NCBI GenBank assembly: GCA_958299035.1
Contig: CATQJL010000223.1
Coordinates: 46,860,162 to 46,924,161, forward strand
Source of the DNA: Cylicocyclus nassatus
Lineage: Eukaryota > Nematoda > Chromadorea > Rhabditida > Strongylidae
Length of the DNA stretch: 64,000 bases
Direction of reading: 5' to 3'
In this document: in pieces, positions 20,297 through 31,216 of the stretch
How the letters are laid out: each line of letters opens with the position of its first letter
How positions within the stretch are numbered: position 1 is the stretch's first letter
Notes under the pieces: model-generated
What the model was told of the DNA's origin: nothing
Database searches by the model: none
What the model saw: the letters and a program-made list of their open reading frames with translations, nothing else
Translations under genes and position numbers: made by a program

Positions 20297-21437
20297 TAAC
20301 AAATAAAAGAGCAATTAGATTACTCGTTTCTCAAGCCTTCGAATTGTATGTAGAAGTTCAAAAAAACCCTCTTGTTCTAAAAGAGTACCCAGAATTGGCT
20401 GATCTTGTAGCTAGATAAAAGTGCTCGTATCTCGCTTCACAAAGCTAGGAAAAAAGAGACTGCTTATGTCGATTCCTCTTGTTTTCATTTATCAAATGGT
20501 GTACAAAGTGTTGGTGCACAAAGCTTTCATACTTTAATAAAGTCTCGCTCCGCGACCCATAGGAAGCAAGAGCGGGGTGGAGCAAGTTAATACTAAATAC
20601 CCTCACCTCATTTCTAAAAAGCCACGAGTTTTTTCACCCCACAACCTATATACCCTTAAAAGGCTCACGAAACAGATCGGCGTAAAATGTCTGTTTTTCT
20701 CTAGCTCCCCTCTACTCACAGATACATGGCTTTAGCTAAAAACATGTGCGTTTTTGTGAGAAAATTTTTACGCAAAGTGTGAATGAAGATGCCCAGCTGT
20801 CTTACCCTATTACAGAGCAAGACTTCGCCTGTAAAAGTAAACCGTTTCTTTTTTTCTAGCTTTCCTCTTTCTTTCAGGAATGGAGCTCAAACTAATTGCA
20901 TAAAATCAGCTGATGCTGGAGCTAGATATGATTTCTTTATATCTGAATTCATAGAAAAGCTGAAAAAGAGACGGTTTATGTCCTTTCCGTATGTTCCAAG
21001 CTTTCGAACGGTACATAGTCGACTGATGAAACATAAAGCTTTTCTTGGTCAAAAGTCTCTGTTGGATGACCTTCCAAAGCAAGCATTAAGGAAATCTTTA
21101 TCTTACACCTCTGTACCCTTATTTTCCCTCTTTTCGCTCACGTTCCCTTTAGACATGTAGCTTGCGTCAGCATTTATCTCAGGCTCAGTAACCCCCTTCA
21201 CTTTTCTGGGTCAAAAGTAGCCTAAACCTCCTCACCTTGAGAGGACCTCGCTCTCCTTATCGCACTTATGGTCAGGAATGGAGGGGGGGGGGGAGGTCGT
21301 TATTAGAGGCGATGCTGTTGTCAACGATATATGCGGGATACTATTTTGCACATTGGTGTTTTAGCCTAACATCGTGTACGACAATAAGATAATGGAAGAG
21401 CCTTAAAACCATAAGAGCATCATTTTCCTAATTAGCT
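20297..21437. other. Intergenic stretch with one weak exon candidate
   Basis: A TTTCAG acceptor at 20872-20877 is followed by an open stretch to about 21115 with protein-like composition (ADAGARYDFFISEFIEKLKK, then KQALRKSLS). No convincing donor ends it. I see nothing else. Confidence 0.3.
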
Positions 21438-22484
21438 TGTCAAACCCCTGTGGGCCAAGTTTAAGTGATTTCAGAAGTTTGCAGATATTGGGCCGCCAAG
21501 TGAGAATTTTATTTCGAACATGTTAACCTTGTAAAAGTGATTTAACTACCTCTTTTTCCATTTCACACAAGGAACTATTACTTCTTTGCTCACAGTAGGT
21601 ATTCTACTTTAAAGGCACCGTCCACCCAAAATGGAGGTTGGCGAGATTATGATGGCATACTAGTGTGGGCCCCCACACTGGCCTTTGAGTAACCTCAAAC
21701 TATGGAATTGAGGAATGAAATCAAGCTAAATCTCGTTTATCTCATTTGTCGCTTTCACTGTTTCAGACTATAGAAGACCAATCAGGCTCAATGACTTTTA
21801 CGAAAATTACGAGACTTGAACTATCAAATGTATTTATTCTCGCCGCCTTTCCTCGCGATTCACACAGTAGCGGACTTAGCAGGTTAACATAACCCAATAT
21901 TTTCGTAATATATTCCACTTGCAAAGAAAAACGACTATGTTTCTCCTTGAGAGAAACTTGAACGAACTTACTGCTATGGAGGAAAAGAAGGTTTAGCGAT
22001 GGCAACGATATGAAAACACAGATAGAATGCTTTGAAGATAAATTAATGGGGTATGGCGCAAACTCTGAAAAGATGGGGCAGCCACAGCTTATATGACGTT
22101 GTGCCACCTCCATTAACCTACTTCTGAAAAGATTTTTAGCGTACAGATTTGTTGAAATTCTGGCCAAAATCTCAAGTTTTTGTAAAAATGGTCAGAGCTG
22201 AATTCATATTTTTTCTTTTGCGCAGTAATTGCTGAAAGCACAAGAACTGTAAGCTGAAAATGGAAACATGAGATTTTGGCTGGCTCTCAATTCCATAGTT
22301 TGACGGCTATTTGAAGCAGAATTCATGAGGAAGACCGAGAGCAGTGCGTTGCATTGAGTACAAAAAGAGGGAGCTAATTCACTTTCGGGATAAAATTAAC
22401 CACGTTTGAATATGATTACTTGGAAGGCCCAATATCGGGAATCTTCAGAATTCGCTTAAACTTGGCCCAGAGGGGTATTTGACA
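21438..22484. mobile_element. TIR element, about 1.05 kb, ends TGTCAAACCCC
   Basis: The left end TGTCAAACCCCTGTGGGCC and about 40 further bases recur inverted at the right end (GGCCCAGAGGGGTATTTGACA). An inner inverted pair (CAAACTATGGAATTGAG near 21697 against CTCAATTCCATAGTTTG near 22288) suggests a nested foldback. A lone AGGCACCGTCCACCC tip at about 21612 resembles one end of the TTAA MITE at 24269. No target duplication is clear; no coding capacity. Confidence 0.65.
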
Positions 22485-22497
22485 TGATTATTACGAA

Positions 22498-22886
22498 CTA
22501 GTTGGCTTTCCCGGTCAGTCCGGGCCATTGCACCTGCACTGCGACCCCCCCCCCCTCATATGTTATGAATGACCTATGTACCTTGGGACATCCGCTTCAA
22601 AACCGCATCCTCGTGATCCTGAGGCGAAAATGAGCTTCACCGCCCTCTTTTACATGATTATTGGAAAATACTTGATTAAACATAATAAGCCTTCTTCTCC
22701 TAAGGAGAATGTAAACAAATCAATGAATCGATAGAAAGACCCAACGAATCTCCACAAAGTAGCCTATCATCTGCGCCTGGGTCGAAAACCTATGTGTGCA
22801 AAGTTTCAGCTGAGTTGGTTGAACGGTGCGCGTTTCTATAACGCACATAGCCTCCAAACTCACAATTTTGAGTTTATATATATAGA
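22498..22886 (-). mobile_element. Non-autonomous Helitron, copy 3 (389 bp)
   Basis: On the minus strand it starts TCTATATATATAAACTC after A and ends AAAGCCAACTAG before T. The 3' end is preceded by a hairpin CCCGG-ACTGA-CCGGG. The 5' sub-terminal region has ACTTTGCACACATAGG and GATAGGCTACTT, counterparts of the conserved block in the copies at 15614 and 19428. Body sequence differs, as usual for Helitron families that share only ends. Confidence 0.8.
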
Positions 22887-24264
22887 TGCGCGGCTAATTA
22901 TGCTTGTAAAGCCTCTATATCATCCTACGGTAAGCAGAAATGCGCGGGGAGGGGGTGGGGTATAGTCAAAACTTAAGGGGCGGAGTCGTCTCTGTCGGTA
23001 GTGTGCCAAACCGATGGCTCGAACCTGCTAACCTTTTCATAGAACATAGCTAACAGAGTGTTTCAAAAAATTGAAGTGCTGCGCTCCACAAATCGTTAGA
23101 GGACACATTAATTAGGCCAGTCCAAGTTCGACACGATTCCGGCCTTCGTGCGCCCTACAATGTTTGTTTATGTAGAGCCTCGCTACTTATCGTCCAGGTA
23201 AAAATTTCTTACCTACTTTAGAAGAACGTATTTGGGAATGTTATACGTACGATTCTCTCACCTCTTAGACAGAGAATTTTAGAGGTACTGCATTCTACAC
23301 GCTCTACATGAGAGGAAACGAGAGCCATGCTGACACGGTTGGTTCTTCAACATTACTTTATCCTAAGTGCATATCAAAAGATTTAGGAGCCTTTGAAGGC
23401 CAACATGTTTACACTAGCAGTAGGAGAAGAAGCATATTCGTTTGTAGGCACTATAGGAACAAGGTGCTGTTGCATTTGAAACACTGACTAGCACTTTTCA
23501 TTAGGTTAATCGTTTACAGTTTCGGATCTCGATCGACGACACCTTTTATGAACAACCTTGCACATAATCTGCTAAGAAACTTTTTGACTGTAAAAGGGTT
23601 CGCCAACAGCTTGCACCCAGTCATAGAAATAACCAACAATACGGTATGCTGACATAGCTTTGTGATTGCATTAACAAGTGTCAGTCTTCAAAAAGTTGCC
23701 TATCATACACTTTGTGGGAAGTCGGTAACCGAATGTAAATCGGTTCCACTTCCGCAGAACAGATATGAAAGTATAAGCTGTATATGACATTTGTCGGGAG
23801 TAGATAAGCCCTGAAATCTCGCGACTTATCTGCTCCCTCATAACTCATGCGACCAAGCCATTTTTGTGCTTGCTCGGAGAAGTGCACAGTTCTTCTCTCA
23901 CCATTAAAGCCGGCATACTGCAATGTTAAAAATATAAGGTTCTCGCTACGCTGCGGCTTCAACTTTGGCGGAAACTATTCTGCTTATCCAAATTTAAAAT
24001 GAAGGGCTTTGAAAGATGATGGTTTCTGCCATCCTTGCGCTCCATGGATTTTTCGGACCAGTGCATTGAAAAAGCCCAAATAAAAAAAAATTTAGCGATG
24101 ATTTTCCTAGTCACCGCCTTTGAGGAGAAACGTTTTACCGTTCTTTTCAAAGTCCTTTCTCATTCTTTAATCATTAGATCCTTGACTTTTCATCCCTTAC
24201 TTTCTTCCTCATAACAGTCCCCAAGAGGAAAATCACGTTGAAGATGTTTGATAACCTTGCAACC
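22887..24264. other. No recognisable gene
   Basis: AT-rich sequence without convincing coding signal. A minus-strand open stretch at 23681-23962 has no recognisable domain, and part of it (about 23805-23860) resembles 28305-28345, so it is probably repeat. Confidence 0.5.
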
Positions 24265-24268
24265 TTAA

Positions 24269-24603
24269 AGGCACCTTCCACCCAGATTCTCTACTTCAGG
24301 TTTTTGTCGTTTCGGGGCCTTCTCATGTCCCTGATTCCAAATATGAGGTCGAGAATCCGCGAAAACCCCGACAATCTCCATTGCGAAGAACCCACAGGCT
24401 GGTGTTCCAGAACGGTGATTGAATGAGCGCGCACAAATGGGCGGGCATGGATGGGGGTCCTCGTGCTTCTTCGCTATTCCGGAGCGATTTTCTCGCTTCC
24501 GAAGCGGCATATTGCGCTGCGACTTGGCATTGGCTTGATAGGAGGCCCTACTGTTATATGCTGCCGAACGCTCTACACCCTCAATTTAGGGTGGACGGTG
24601 CCT
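24269..24603. mobile_element. MITE with TTAA target (piggyBac-type), copy B
   Basis: Ends AGGCACCTTCCACCC and GGGTGGACGGTGCCT, with TTAA on both sides (24265-24268 and 24604-24607). An exact TTAA duplication is the hallmark of piggyBac transposition. Inside, the two halves are related in inverse orientation only near the tips. No coding capacity. Confidence 0.9.
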
Positions 24604-24873
24604 TTAAAGCTTAAACTTCTTGAACCTCATCTATTTCTCTGCTTATATCACGTACATGACATAAAGCGTAATAACTGCTTTATTGCAAAATCAAGGCGGA
24701 TGGTCCTTCACTCGGCAAATTCTCAGCCTGAATTTTTCTGCCTGAGCTAATTAGCCGCGCGGATTCCCAAGAATTACCATAGAGAGAACGAAAATTACGA
24801 AAAGAAGCAGTTTTCAGAGCAGTTCATTTTGGATTTGGACTAGCCGAACAGTCTCCGCCAGCACGAAGACACA

Positions 24874-25700
24874 GGCCCGTGGTAAACCCCCATTCATCTC
24901 AGGTGACTTGAGATTAGTCATTCAGAAGAACTTCTTTGGGCGAACCTAATCCCGCCCACTTTCCCGTGCTTTAGGATAGTCAGTTCAAAAGTCAGAAGAC
25001 TGTCCGGTCAAGTGTCACAGTCAGTTCACCAGAATGCCACTTATCCGAGGTTGAATTTTCGGGTGACCCGAGAGAGATAGTGTGCTTAAGAGGAGAATCG
25101 TACAAATTTCTTGTAAGTTGCTCGTGAGTAACTTACGGGAAGATGATTCAGTCGACGTATTCTTGCGGTACAAAACTCCCAAAACTGCACGATTTCTGAG
25201 GCCTAAATGGAAGAGTATCGATGAACAGCTGATTGCGGCGAGAAATGCAAGAAAGATAGTTCTCTTTTTCTGTACACTTTGCTTAGTTTTTTCTTAAAAA
25301 TTTGCATTAAAGAAGAATCTATTTATCTATTCCATTCTATTTATGTTCCAAAAATTTCAGTTTTTTGTGGATTTATCGTGAAAATGTGTTAGTTTTGCTT
25401 TAATTGTCTATTTGCCAGGCGATATCCTTGATAGCGGTCGCCATCGATTTTTCTCGATAACGGCCGCTATCAAAGATTGTCCTGCGGTGCCACAGAAGTT
25501 TGCCATTAAAAACCATTCACTTTTCCGCCGTTCGATCATACCGTTCAAGGGATTCAGTTTCTGAGAACAAGAAGATCTCGGAGTCTCGAAAGCGATCGAA
25601 TCCAAATCGATAGCTCACCGGATGGCGGACTGAGTCGTTCTACGTTCAACGTAGGCCCGCCCCCAGCCGAGTTGCGCTGAGAGGAGATTTACTACGGGCC
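24874..25700. mobile_element. TIR element (GGCCCGTRGTAAA family), copy 1, 827 bp
   Basis: The ends read GGCCCGTGGTAAACCCCC and its inverse (TTTACTACGGGCC), flanked by ACA on both sides (24871-24873 and 25701-25703). The body aligns with 51945-52781 in the same orientation. Internal hairpins are conserved in position: GTAAGTTGCTCGTGAGTAAC near 25112 and TTGATAGCGGTCGCC near 25431 with its partner GGCCGCTATCAA. Superfamily not recognised; the 3-bp duplication limits the choices. Confidence 0.8.
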
Positions 25701-26444
25701 ACAGAATCGTTGCGAAACCCTCATGGTTATAACATTGCGGCATACCGCCTTCGACGGTGAGGGGAATCACAAGTTCGTGCGAGCGTTCGCAAGAATTTGC
25801 ACATTCACATCTCTACTTTCTATGATGTTCAGATTTGCCGAGCCACTGCCTTTGATCTCAAACTTCGAGAAAAATTACTTATTGCTGTCATAGCATGTTC
25901 ATTCGACGTGCATTATATACGTATATCGTTTACTAATTTGCAACGTTTAGTACAAAATCTCTGCAAATTACGTCCTGTTGAGGAGCGGAATTTGTCTACC
26001 CAACAAAGACTTACCGAGTATTTATAGAGGTCATGAACTGTCAGCAACGTTATTAGCACATACGCTAAGAAAGTTGATATCTGCAACTGTAGCCCGATTC
26101 ATTACGCAGTGCATAAAACCATAGTTTTATTGAGATCCGAACTCAAAGCAATATGAATTTCTTTATAGATTGCGAAACTGCAAAGATTGAAAAACATGCG
26201 GGAAATCTGCTAGATCAAATTAATCAACGATTCCAAATTTACCTGAAGTAGTTCAATCGCTAATTCAGACTCAAAAATAATAACTGAATTTTCACCAAAT
26301 CTTCAATACTGCTTTGACTCCTCGACAATGCATATTTGAGGCTATAGTTTTCAGAGAACCAACAGCATATCAGAAATTATCATTGGAAGAAACCTCTAAA
26401 TATCAATTTTCACCCATTAACATAAGCAAGTAAGGGGATTAGCA

Positions 26445-27655
26445 ATGGGACAACGTCTAGCGCCAACGCTTGCCATTGCTTTCATATCTAAGATAGAAGC
26501 ACCAGTGGTAGAGCGCAAGCCGTTGCTGTACTACCGTTATATAGACTACTGCTGCATAGTTTGCTCTTCTCAGACAGAGGTGGACATATGTTTCCGAACG
26601 CTTAACGAGCAGTTCTCCAGCATCAAGTTCACCAGGGAAAACCCCACGAAGACTAGCTTGCGTTTCTTAATGTTCGAATTCATCTAGCGGGTCGGGAGTA
26701 CAAAACTAGGTGGTACCGCAAAGCCAGTTGCAAAAATATCGTGTGCATCATTTTTCTACTCACCCACGCAAAACCAAAGGTTCTGTTATTACAAATATGT
26801 TTGGAACAGCAGCTCGAGTCTCACCTCGAAGCCAGGAGCGTGCCGTCTTCTTGAGCATGGCTTCCCAGATCGCCAAATCAAATGGCTACTCCAGTAACTG
26901 CTCTGCCCGACAACGCGGCTCTTACAACGCGGCTAATCCAGCTTCCGTAGCGGATAAGATCCCCTTTTGCTTGCCGTTTGTTTTGGATGAACTTAGCAGG
27001 GCAGTGCGGCAATGCGTTCAATGCGCGGCCGTTTGCAAAGGCCGTTAGAGTGGTCGGTATACCACTTCCCAGACTTAAAACGCCGACTTGTTCGCAACCG
27101 TATATATGACCGCATTTGTTTGACTCCAGTGGCCGTATTCATCAACGAAAACCCAGTGGGTTCCGGAACCCAGTTTAGTGCTTTTGATGAATATCGATGT
27201 AGAATCGATATTCATCAAAACCACTAAATGGGTTTCGGAACCCACTGTGTTGTTCGTTGATGAATACGGCCACAGGTTGTGAAATATGCCCATGCAGCAG
27301 AGAGGGTGATTGTATGGTGTCAGGAGTGATTACCGTATCACATGCTTATTGTGTGGAAATACCTACATCGGAGAGACCGAGCGCCCTCTTTGTCTTCGCA
27401 TCAAAGAACATCTAGATGGGCTAAATAAGTCAAGACCCTCCACACCACTGGGGCAACATCGAATAAGCCGTCATGAAAATGCTAAAGTCCGGAAGTAGAG
27501 TGAAGATCTTATCGTTTGAGCCCGAACTCCTGGCACGCAAAAGATAGAAGCATTTTGGATTGCTGCGAGAAATCCTAAAATGAACAAAAAAGACGAGTGC
27601 CTTGCAATCACCAACGAACTCGCGCCTCATCAGGCTCTATGTGGTTTTGACTAAG
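26445..27655 (+). pseudogene. Penelope-like element RT and GIY-YIG remnant
   Basis: An open piece at 26445-26687 reads GQRLAPTLAIAF then LLYYRYIDYCCIVCS, the palm of a Penelope-type reverse transcriptase, with the catalytic YIDD changed to YIDY. After frameshifts and a nested foldback, 27310-27498 encodes YRITCLLCGNTYIGETERPL and KEHLDG, the GIY-YIG endonuclease typical of most Penelope elements. The C-terminus (TQKIEAFWIAARNPKMNKKD, in another frame) closes at about 27650. The order RT then GIY-YIG is diagnostic. Several frame breaks and the lost Asp make it inactive. The 5' part of the RT is not recognisable upstream of 26440. Confidence 0.85.
27130..27272. mobile_element. 143-bp foldback MITE inside the Penelope remnant
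   Basis: Arms TGGCCGTATTCATCAACGAA and its inverse TTCGTTGATGAATACGGCCA pair for almost the whole length, leaving a few bases of loop near 27200. CAG lies directly outside both ends and may be a 3-bp target duplication. Confidence 0.8.
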
Positions 27656-27863
27656 GTCAGGTCACTCAGCCGTATAAATAGAGGTTGGAGGCACAGTTTT
27701 GCATAAGGTGGGCCTGTTTTCCAGCTACCTGTTGTGCTGCGTCAAGGTGAGTATGTGTTCTTGTGGCTCTGATAATGTCTTTGACTAATCTCCTCGAGTT
27801 TGTTTTGTTCCTGGCACTTGACGTCTGAATGGATAGACACTTATGACTTCGTCTTCTTAGGCT

Positions 27864-27889
27864 CCGAAGAAGGCGTAGATCGCCGAAAC
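27864..27889 (+). ncRNA. Hammerhead-ribozyme-like motif at Penelope 3' end, copy 1
   Basis: CCGAAGA (27864-27870; the canonical core is CTGANGA), a stem GGCG/CGCC with loop TAGAT, then GAAAC (27885-27889). Penelope-like elements are known to carry hammerhead motifs in their terminal repeats. The T-to-C change in the core probably abolishes cleavage. A short stem CGTC/GACG and GTC follow. Confidence 0.6.
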
Positions 27890-27930
27890 GTCGACGTCAG
27901 CAAATAAAGTTGTTATACCAGTCTTAGTCG

Positions 27931-29582
27931 AGCTCAGCAATTATACCAAAAAAATCGTGACAATCGATTTTACCCTAATTCTGCATTCATTTTTCTTTCC
28001 GAAAACCGATCATATCTCGGCGTGCAAGGCGCTTGGCAGATTTGACAGGTAAATTTGGGAACAAAGTGCAATACTCTCAAGAGCAGTATGGGTATCATAT
28101 AAAAAGACCACTTCGACTAAACACGCTTCCCTTGTAAGTCGCGGCAAGTGTCTGGATAGATACGTTCCCTCATTATGTTCCATTGAATAAGCTTCATGTT
28201 ACTTTTTCTTTAGGTTTTAATTCAAATACAATCCTGCAAAAGTATGCTTTAATGCATGTATTTCAGGTGAGCAAAGTGTACTCGGGAGTTCCGGGTTATC
28301 CAACAGTGAGCCCTGGAATCCCGCGACTTATCTATTCCCTCATAATGACTACGTTCTTCAACTACACGCTTGAAGAAGCTGTAGGGTATCCTTTGATGTA
28401 TCCACAACCGACATCTGATGTAATGTCGCGATATTATTACCCTTTTGTAAGTGTGTTTGTCCAATTCGTGTAATTTTCAAACTTCGTAACGCTTCTGGTA
28501 GACTGACAGGACGGGAGTAAATCGCAAGAATCCCGAAAGTTTGAGATTGACCATTACGAGGGCAGGACAAGATGATACTGCCGAAATGCACAAGAAAATG
28601 CAAAAAAGTATGCAAAAAAGAACAACAGTGTTGTTCATACCTTAGATACGTAGAGCCATGCACTCTGGTGACTTCACAATGAGCGACGTAGAAGAACACA
28701 ACCTTCACCTGAACAAAATGAGAACTGCTAAGGGGCGAAGTCCGCGTCATAAACACAGCTGTATCGAAATGAATGTGAATGAAACTAGTACAGTGGTAAT
28801 ATCTCAAACATGTCAAAGCAAAGCGAAATATTGCATTTTATAGCCTTTTTTGTTCTACAAAGGTTTTCGTGAAAATTTTTCCAGAATTCAGGACTACATT
28901 TTTTACTTGACCTCTTTTCAAACCACGATTGAGTGTCAGAACTTCAAGAGTTGTTGAAGTTTAGTAAAAACGTGAAACATCGCTCAAATCTCGCGCAGAG
29001 ACTCGCGCACGACAATGGTGGCTTATCTCGTTAATGAGTGGTTTTCAACGCTTGCAATGTTGTCAGTGTTCCTCGTCTGTCATAACGATCAGAATGTTAT
29101 ATAACGTTTCGGGGTTTCTTAAAGACTCCGCAGAGATTTACGATCAGAACCAAATGCCCTTCAACTCTGGTCTTTCTCCTCTGCTCGTCTGCGTTTCCGG
29201 CGTTGCGCGTTACCTCGCTATCCCAAATGCGGGACGCGGGACAATTGGCTTTGATACCCCTTTCTTCGTTGTTCTAAACCCAATCTTAGCAAACTTTGTA
29301 TCAAATTGAAACACTTGATCTCTACCTTCACGTTGACAACGTCCCAAAACTCCATTTTTTGATTTGAATGAGAAATCTGGCAAAAACCGTGTTTTCGAAT
29401 ATCTCTCAATGTTCTTTAGTTCAACTCTTTCCACCCGGTTTTTTTCGTGCATTTGATAGACTTATACTGTCTAAAATGAAAACAACGTCCCAAAGTTTAC
29501 TTCTTCAATCATGGCCGATTCCTTTGTAAAATCGTGAAAAATGCGTTTTTCTTTACCTTGTTCTCTTTCATTTTTTTTGCAG
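27931..29582. other. No recognisable gene
   Basis: Several short open stretches without domains. 28300-28345 resembles part of 23805-23860. Nothing else supported. Confidence 0.4.
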
Positions 29583-29671
29583 CGACTTTTCCCAGTTCGA
29601 GCGTTGGTCAGAATAATGTGCGCAACAATCCGGACAAAGTTTCAGGAAATGGGAACGTTAATGCGGGGTAA
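29583..29671 (+). CDS. Possible terminal exon of an unrecognised gene
   Basis: A TTTTTTTGCAG acceptor ends at 29582. The frame (ACT TTT CCC...) encodes an Asn/Ser/Gly-rich tail (SSSVGQNNVRNNPDKVSG) to TAA at 29669-29671, and AATAAA follows at 29711-29716, about 40 bases on. No upstream exon could be linked with confidence. Confidence 0.35.
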
Positions 29672-29902
29672 AAATTCAGAAAGCGCAGGCTTTGACGTGA
29701 ATTCCAGCTTAATAAAAATCAAACTTGCGTTTTCATAAATAATTCTTTTATTTACTGTTTATCTAGTCCTTGATAATCAACACTTACGGAACTTGGTCAT
29801 ATTTGAAACTAGCACAAAGAAGATATCAGATTTTCCTCGTTGTTCCCGACTGTGGCTTGCTCTTTTCTGGAGCAAACTTGCACTTCGAAATGACTCCAAA
29901 TA

Positions 29903-30578
29903 CAGGGTGTCCCAAAAAATGTATCGAACGTTTGACGTTAATATCTCTCTTCCCAAGAAGCCTTTTGCCTTGCTTCAGGTACCAATCTGTAGAGCTGGCT
30001 TTAACTTAGATTAGCATTATAGAACGAATCACTCATCTCTCTTCATTACTGTAGAATTACGGTAGAAACTTCAAAGAGGATTTTAAGCAATGAAAAGTTA
30101 TATTTTGCCCCAGAAAGGGAACAAAACAGTCTGAAAACTCTTACCTTAGGCTAATTAGAGTTGCTGATTATAAATATAAAGTTCCCAATTTATTATGATG
30201 CTTCATTGAAGAGTTATGCCAGGTAAGAGGTAGCGGCCTTTTTTCAATGTTCTTAAAAAGTGCGGTTACACCGCTTAAAAAGCTTCGTAATCTTGTGAAT
30301 AGTTGAGTATTGAACTCAGCGTCCATAAAAACCCCAATACACAAGTTTTCACATTTTTTTTGAAAAAATTTTGAAACGGCTTTTTCCATATTGACACCAT
30401 ATGTTTCAAGTTTCTACCGAAATCCTACAGTAATGAAGAGAGATGGGTGATTCGTTCTATAATGCGAATCTAAGTTGAAGCCAGCTCTACAAAACGGTAC
30501 CTGAAGCAAGGCAAAAGACTTCTTGGGAAGAGAGATATTAACGATCAAACGTTCGATACATTTTTTTGGGACACCCTA
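29903..30578. mobile_element. Mariner-type MITE (CAGGGTGTCC family), copy 2
   Basis: CAGGGTGTCCCAAAAAATGT at the left and its inverse (ATTTTTTTGGGACACCCTA) at the right, each next to TA (29901-29902 and 30579-30580). The arms pair for about 170 bases. The middle third is unique and AT-rich. TA target and tip sequence fit Tc1/mariner. No transposase. Confidence 0.9.
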
Positions 30579-30897
30579 TAGATTACAAACTCACAGCGGC
30601 ATTTCTTTTCTGTTTTTTAGAAGTTTTTTTTGTTTTTTATCTGTACTGCATTGATTCTTCTCTGATTTTCCACACAACCTTCACTTTTTAGAGGGGCAGT
30701 TATTCAAACAGCCTTCACTTTTGACGCCCTGTCTCGAGACTAATCAAAGGTATGAACAATGCGTGAAACACATTTGCAAAGGTGGAAGTAACTCGACATA
30801 ACACTGATGAACTGCATCCGTGCAAAACTAAGGACCATGTGCATGAACAGCCCTGCGGCGAAAGGGCGGCGTCCTCCGTTGTGAAGGGGTGGCAAGC

Positions 30898-31130
30898 TGT
30901 TGGGGAGTGATGTGTATATACGTATATTTGCTTTGTATCGTTTATCCTCGTTTTGCTGTGTTTCCATTTCTAGTATCGTGTCATGTCAAATTAAACTATT
31001 TCTCATGACTTTCCCGCTTGCTCTCATGAAGCCTTTCTAGGTGGATGGTACCAAGTGGTACGTGTGTATATATAGGTACCGTAACCATTTGATAATTCAT
31101 TCATCACTATTCCGATCAGCTAATAAACTA
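30898..31130 (+). repeat. 5' LTR of Gypsy B, 3' end deleted
   Basis: It matches the 3' LTR from its TG start to AATAAACTA at 31130; the last 50-odd bases of the LTR and any primer-binding site are missing, and leader sequence follows at once. Confidence 0.88.
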
Positions 31131-31216
31131 CCGAGACGATCAGACTACAGGACTAGCGTGGATTTGACGAAAATTGTTGAATCGAATGAATCGGACAAGG
31201 ACTTCTTCGTGGAAGG

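Larger units (their letters stand above)
26040..27930 (+). mobile_element. Penelope-like retroelement (PLE), degenerate
   Basis: The span covers the RT/GIY-YIG remnant plus its 3' untranslated region, which ends with a hammerhead-like motif and AATAAA near 27903. The 5' limit is arbitrary: I see no clear boundary. A 111-bp relative of the 3' end sits at 40506-40616. Confidence 0.6.

Noticed and set aside
21437..21800. AGGCACCGTCCACCC after TTTAAA near 21612 as a fifth TTAA MITE
   Set aside because: No inverse partner (GGGTGGACGGTGCC) is present downstream before the copy at 24269, so only one end exists.
21763..22167. 134-codon minus-strand open frame
   Set aside because: It lies wholly inside a TIR element, is Ser/Leu-rich and has no recognisable domain.
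22990..23060. A tRNA-like GGCTCGAACC segment
   Set aside because: No acceptor or anticodon stem could be built around it. I found no supportable tRNA or rRNA gene in the window.
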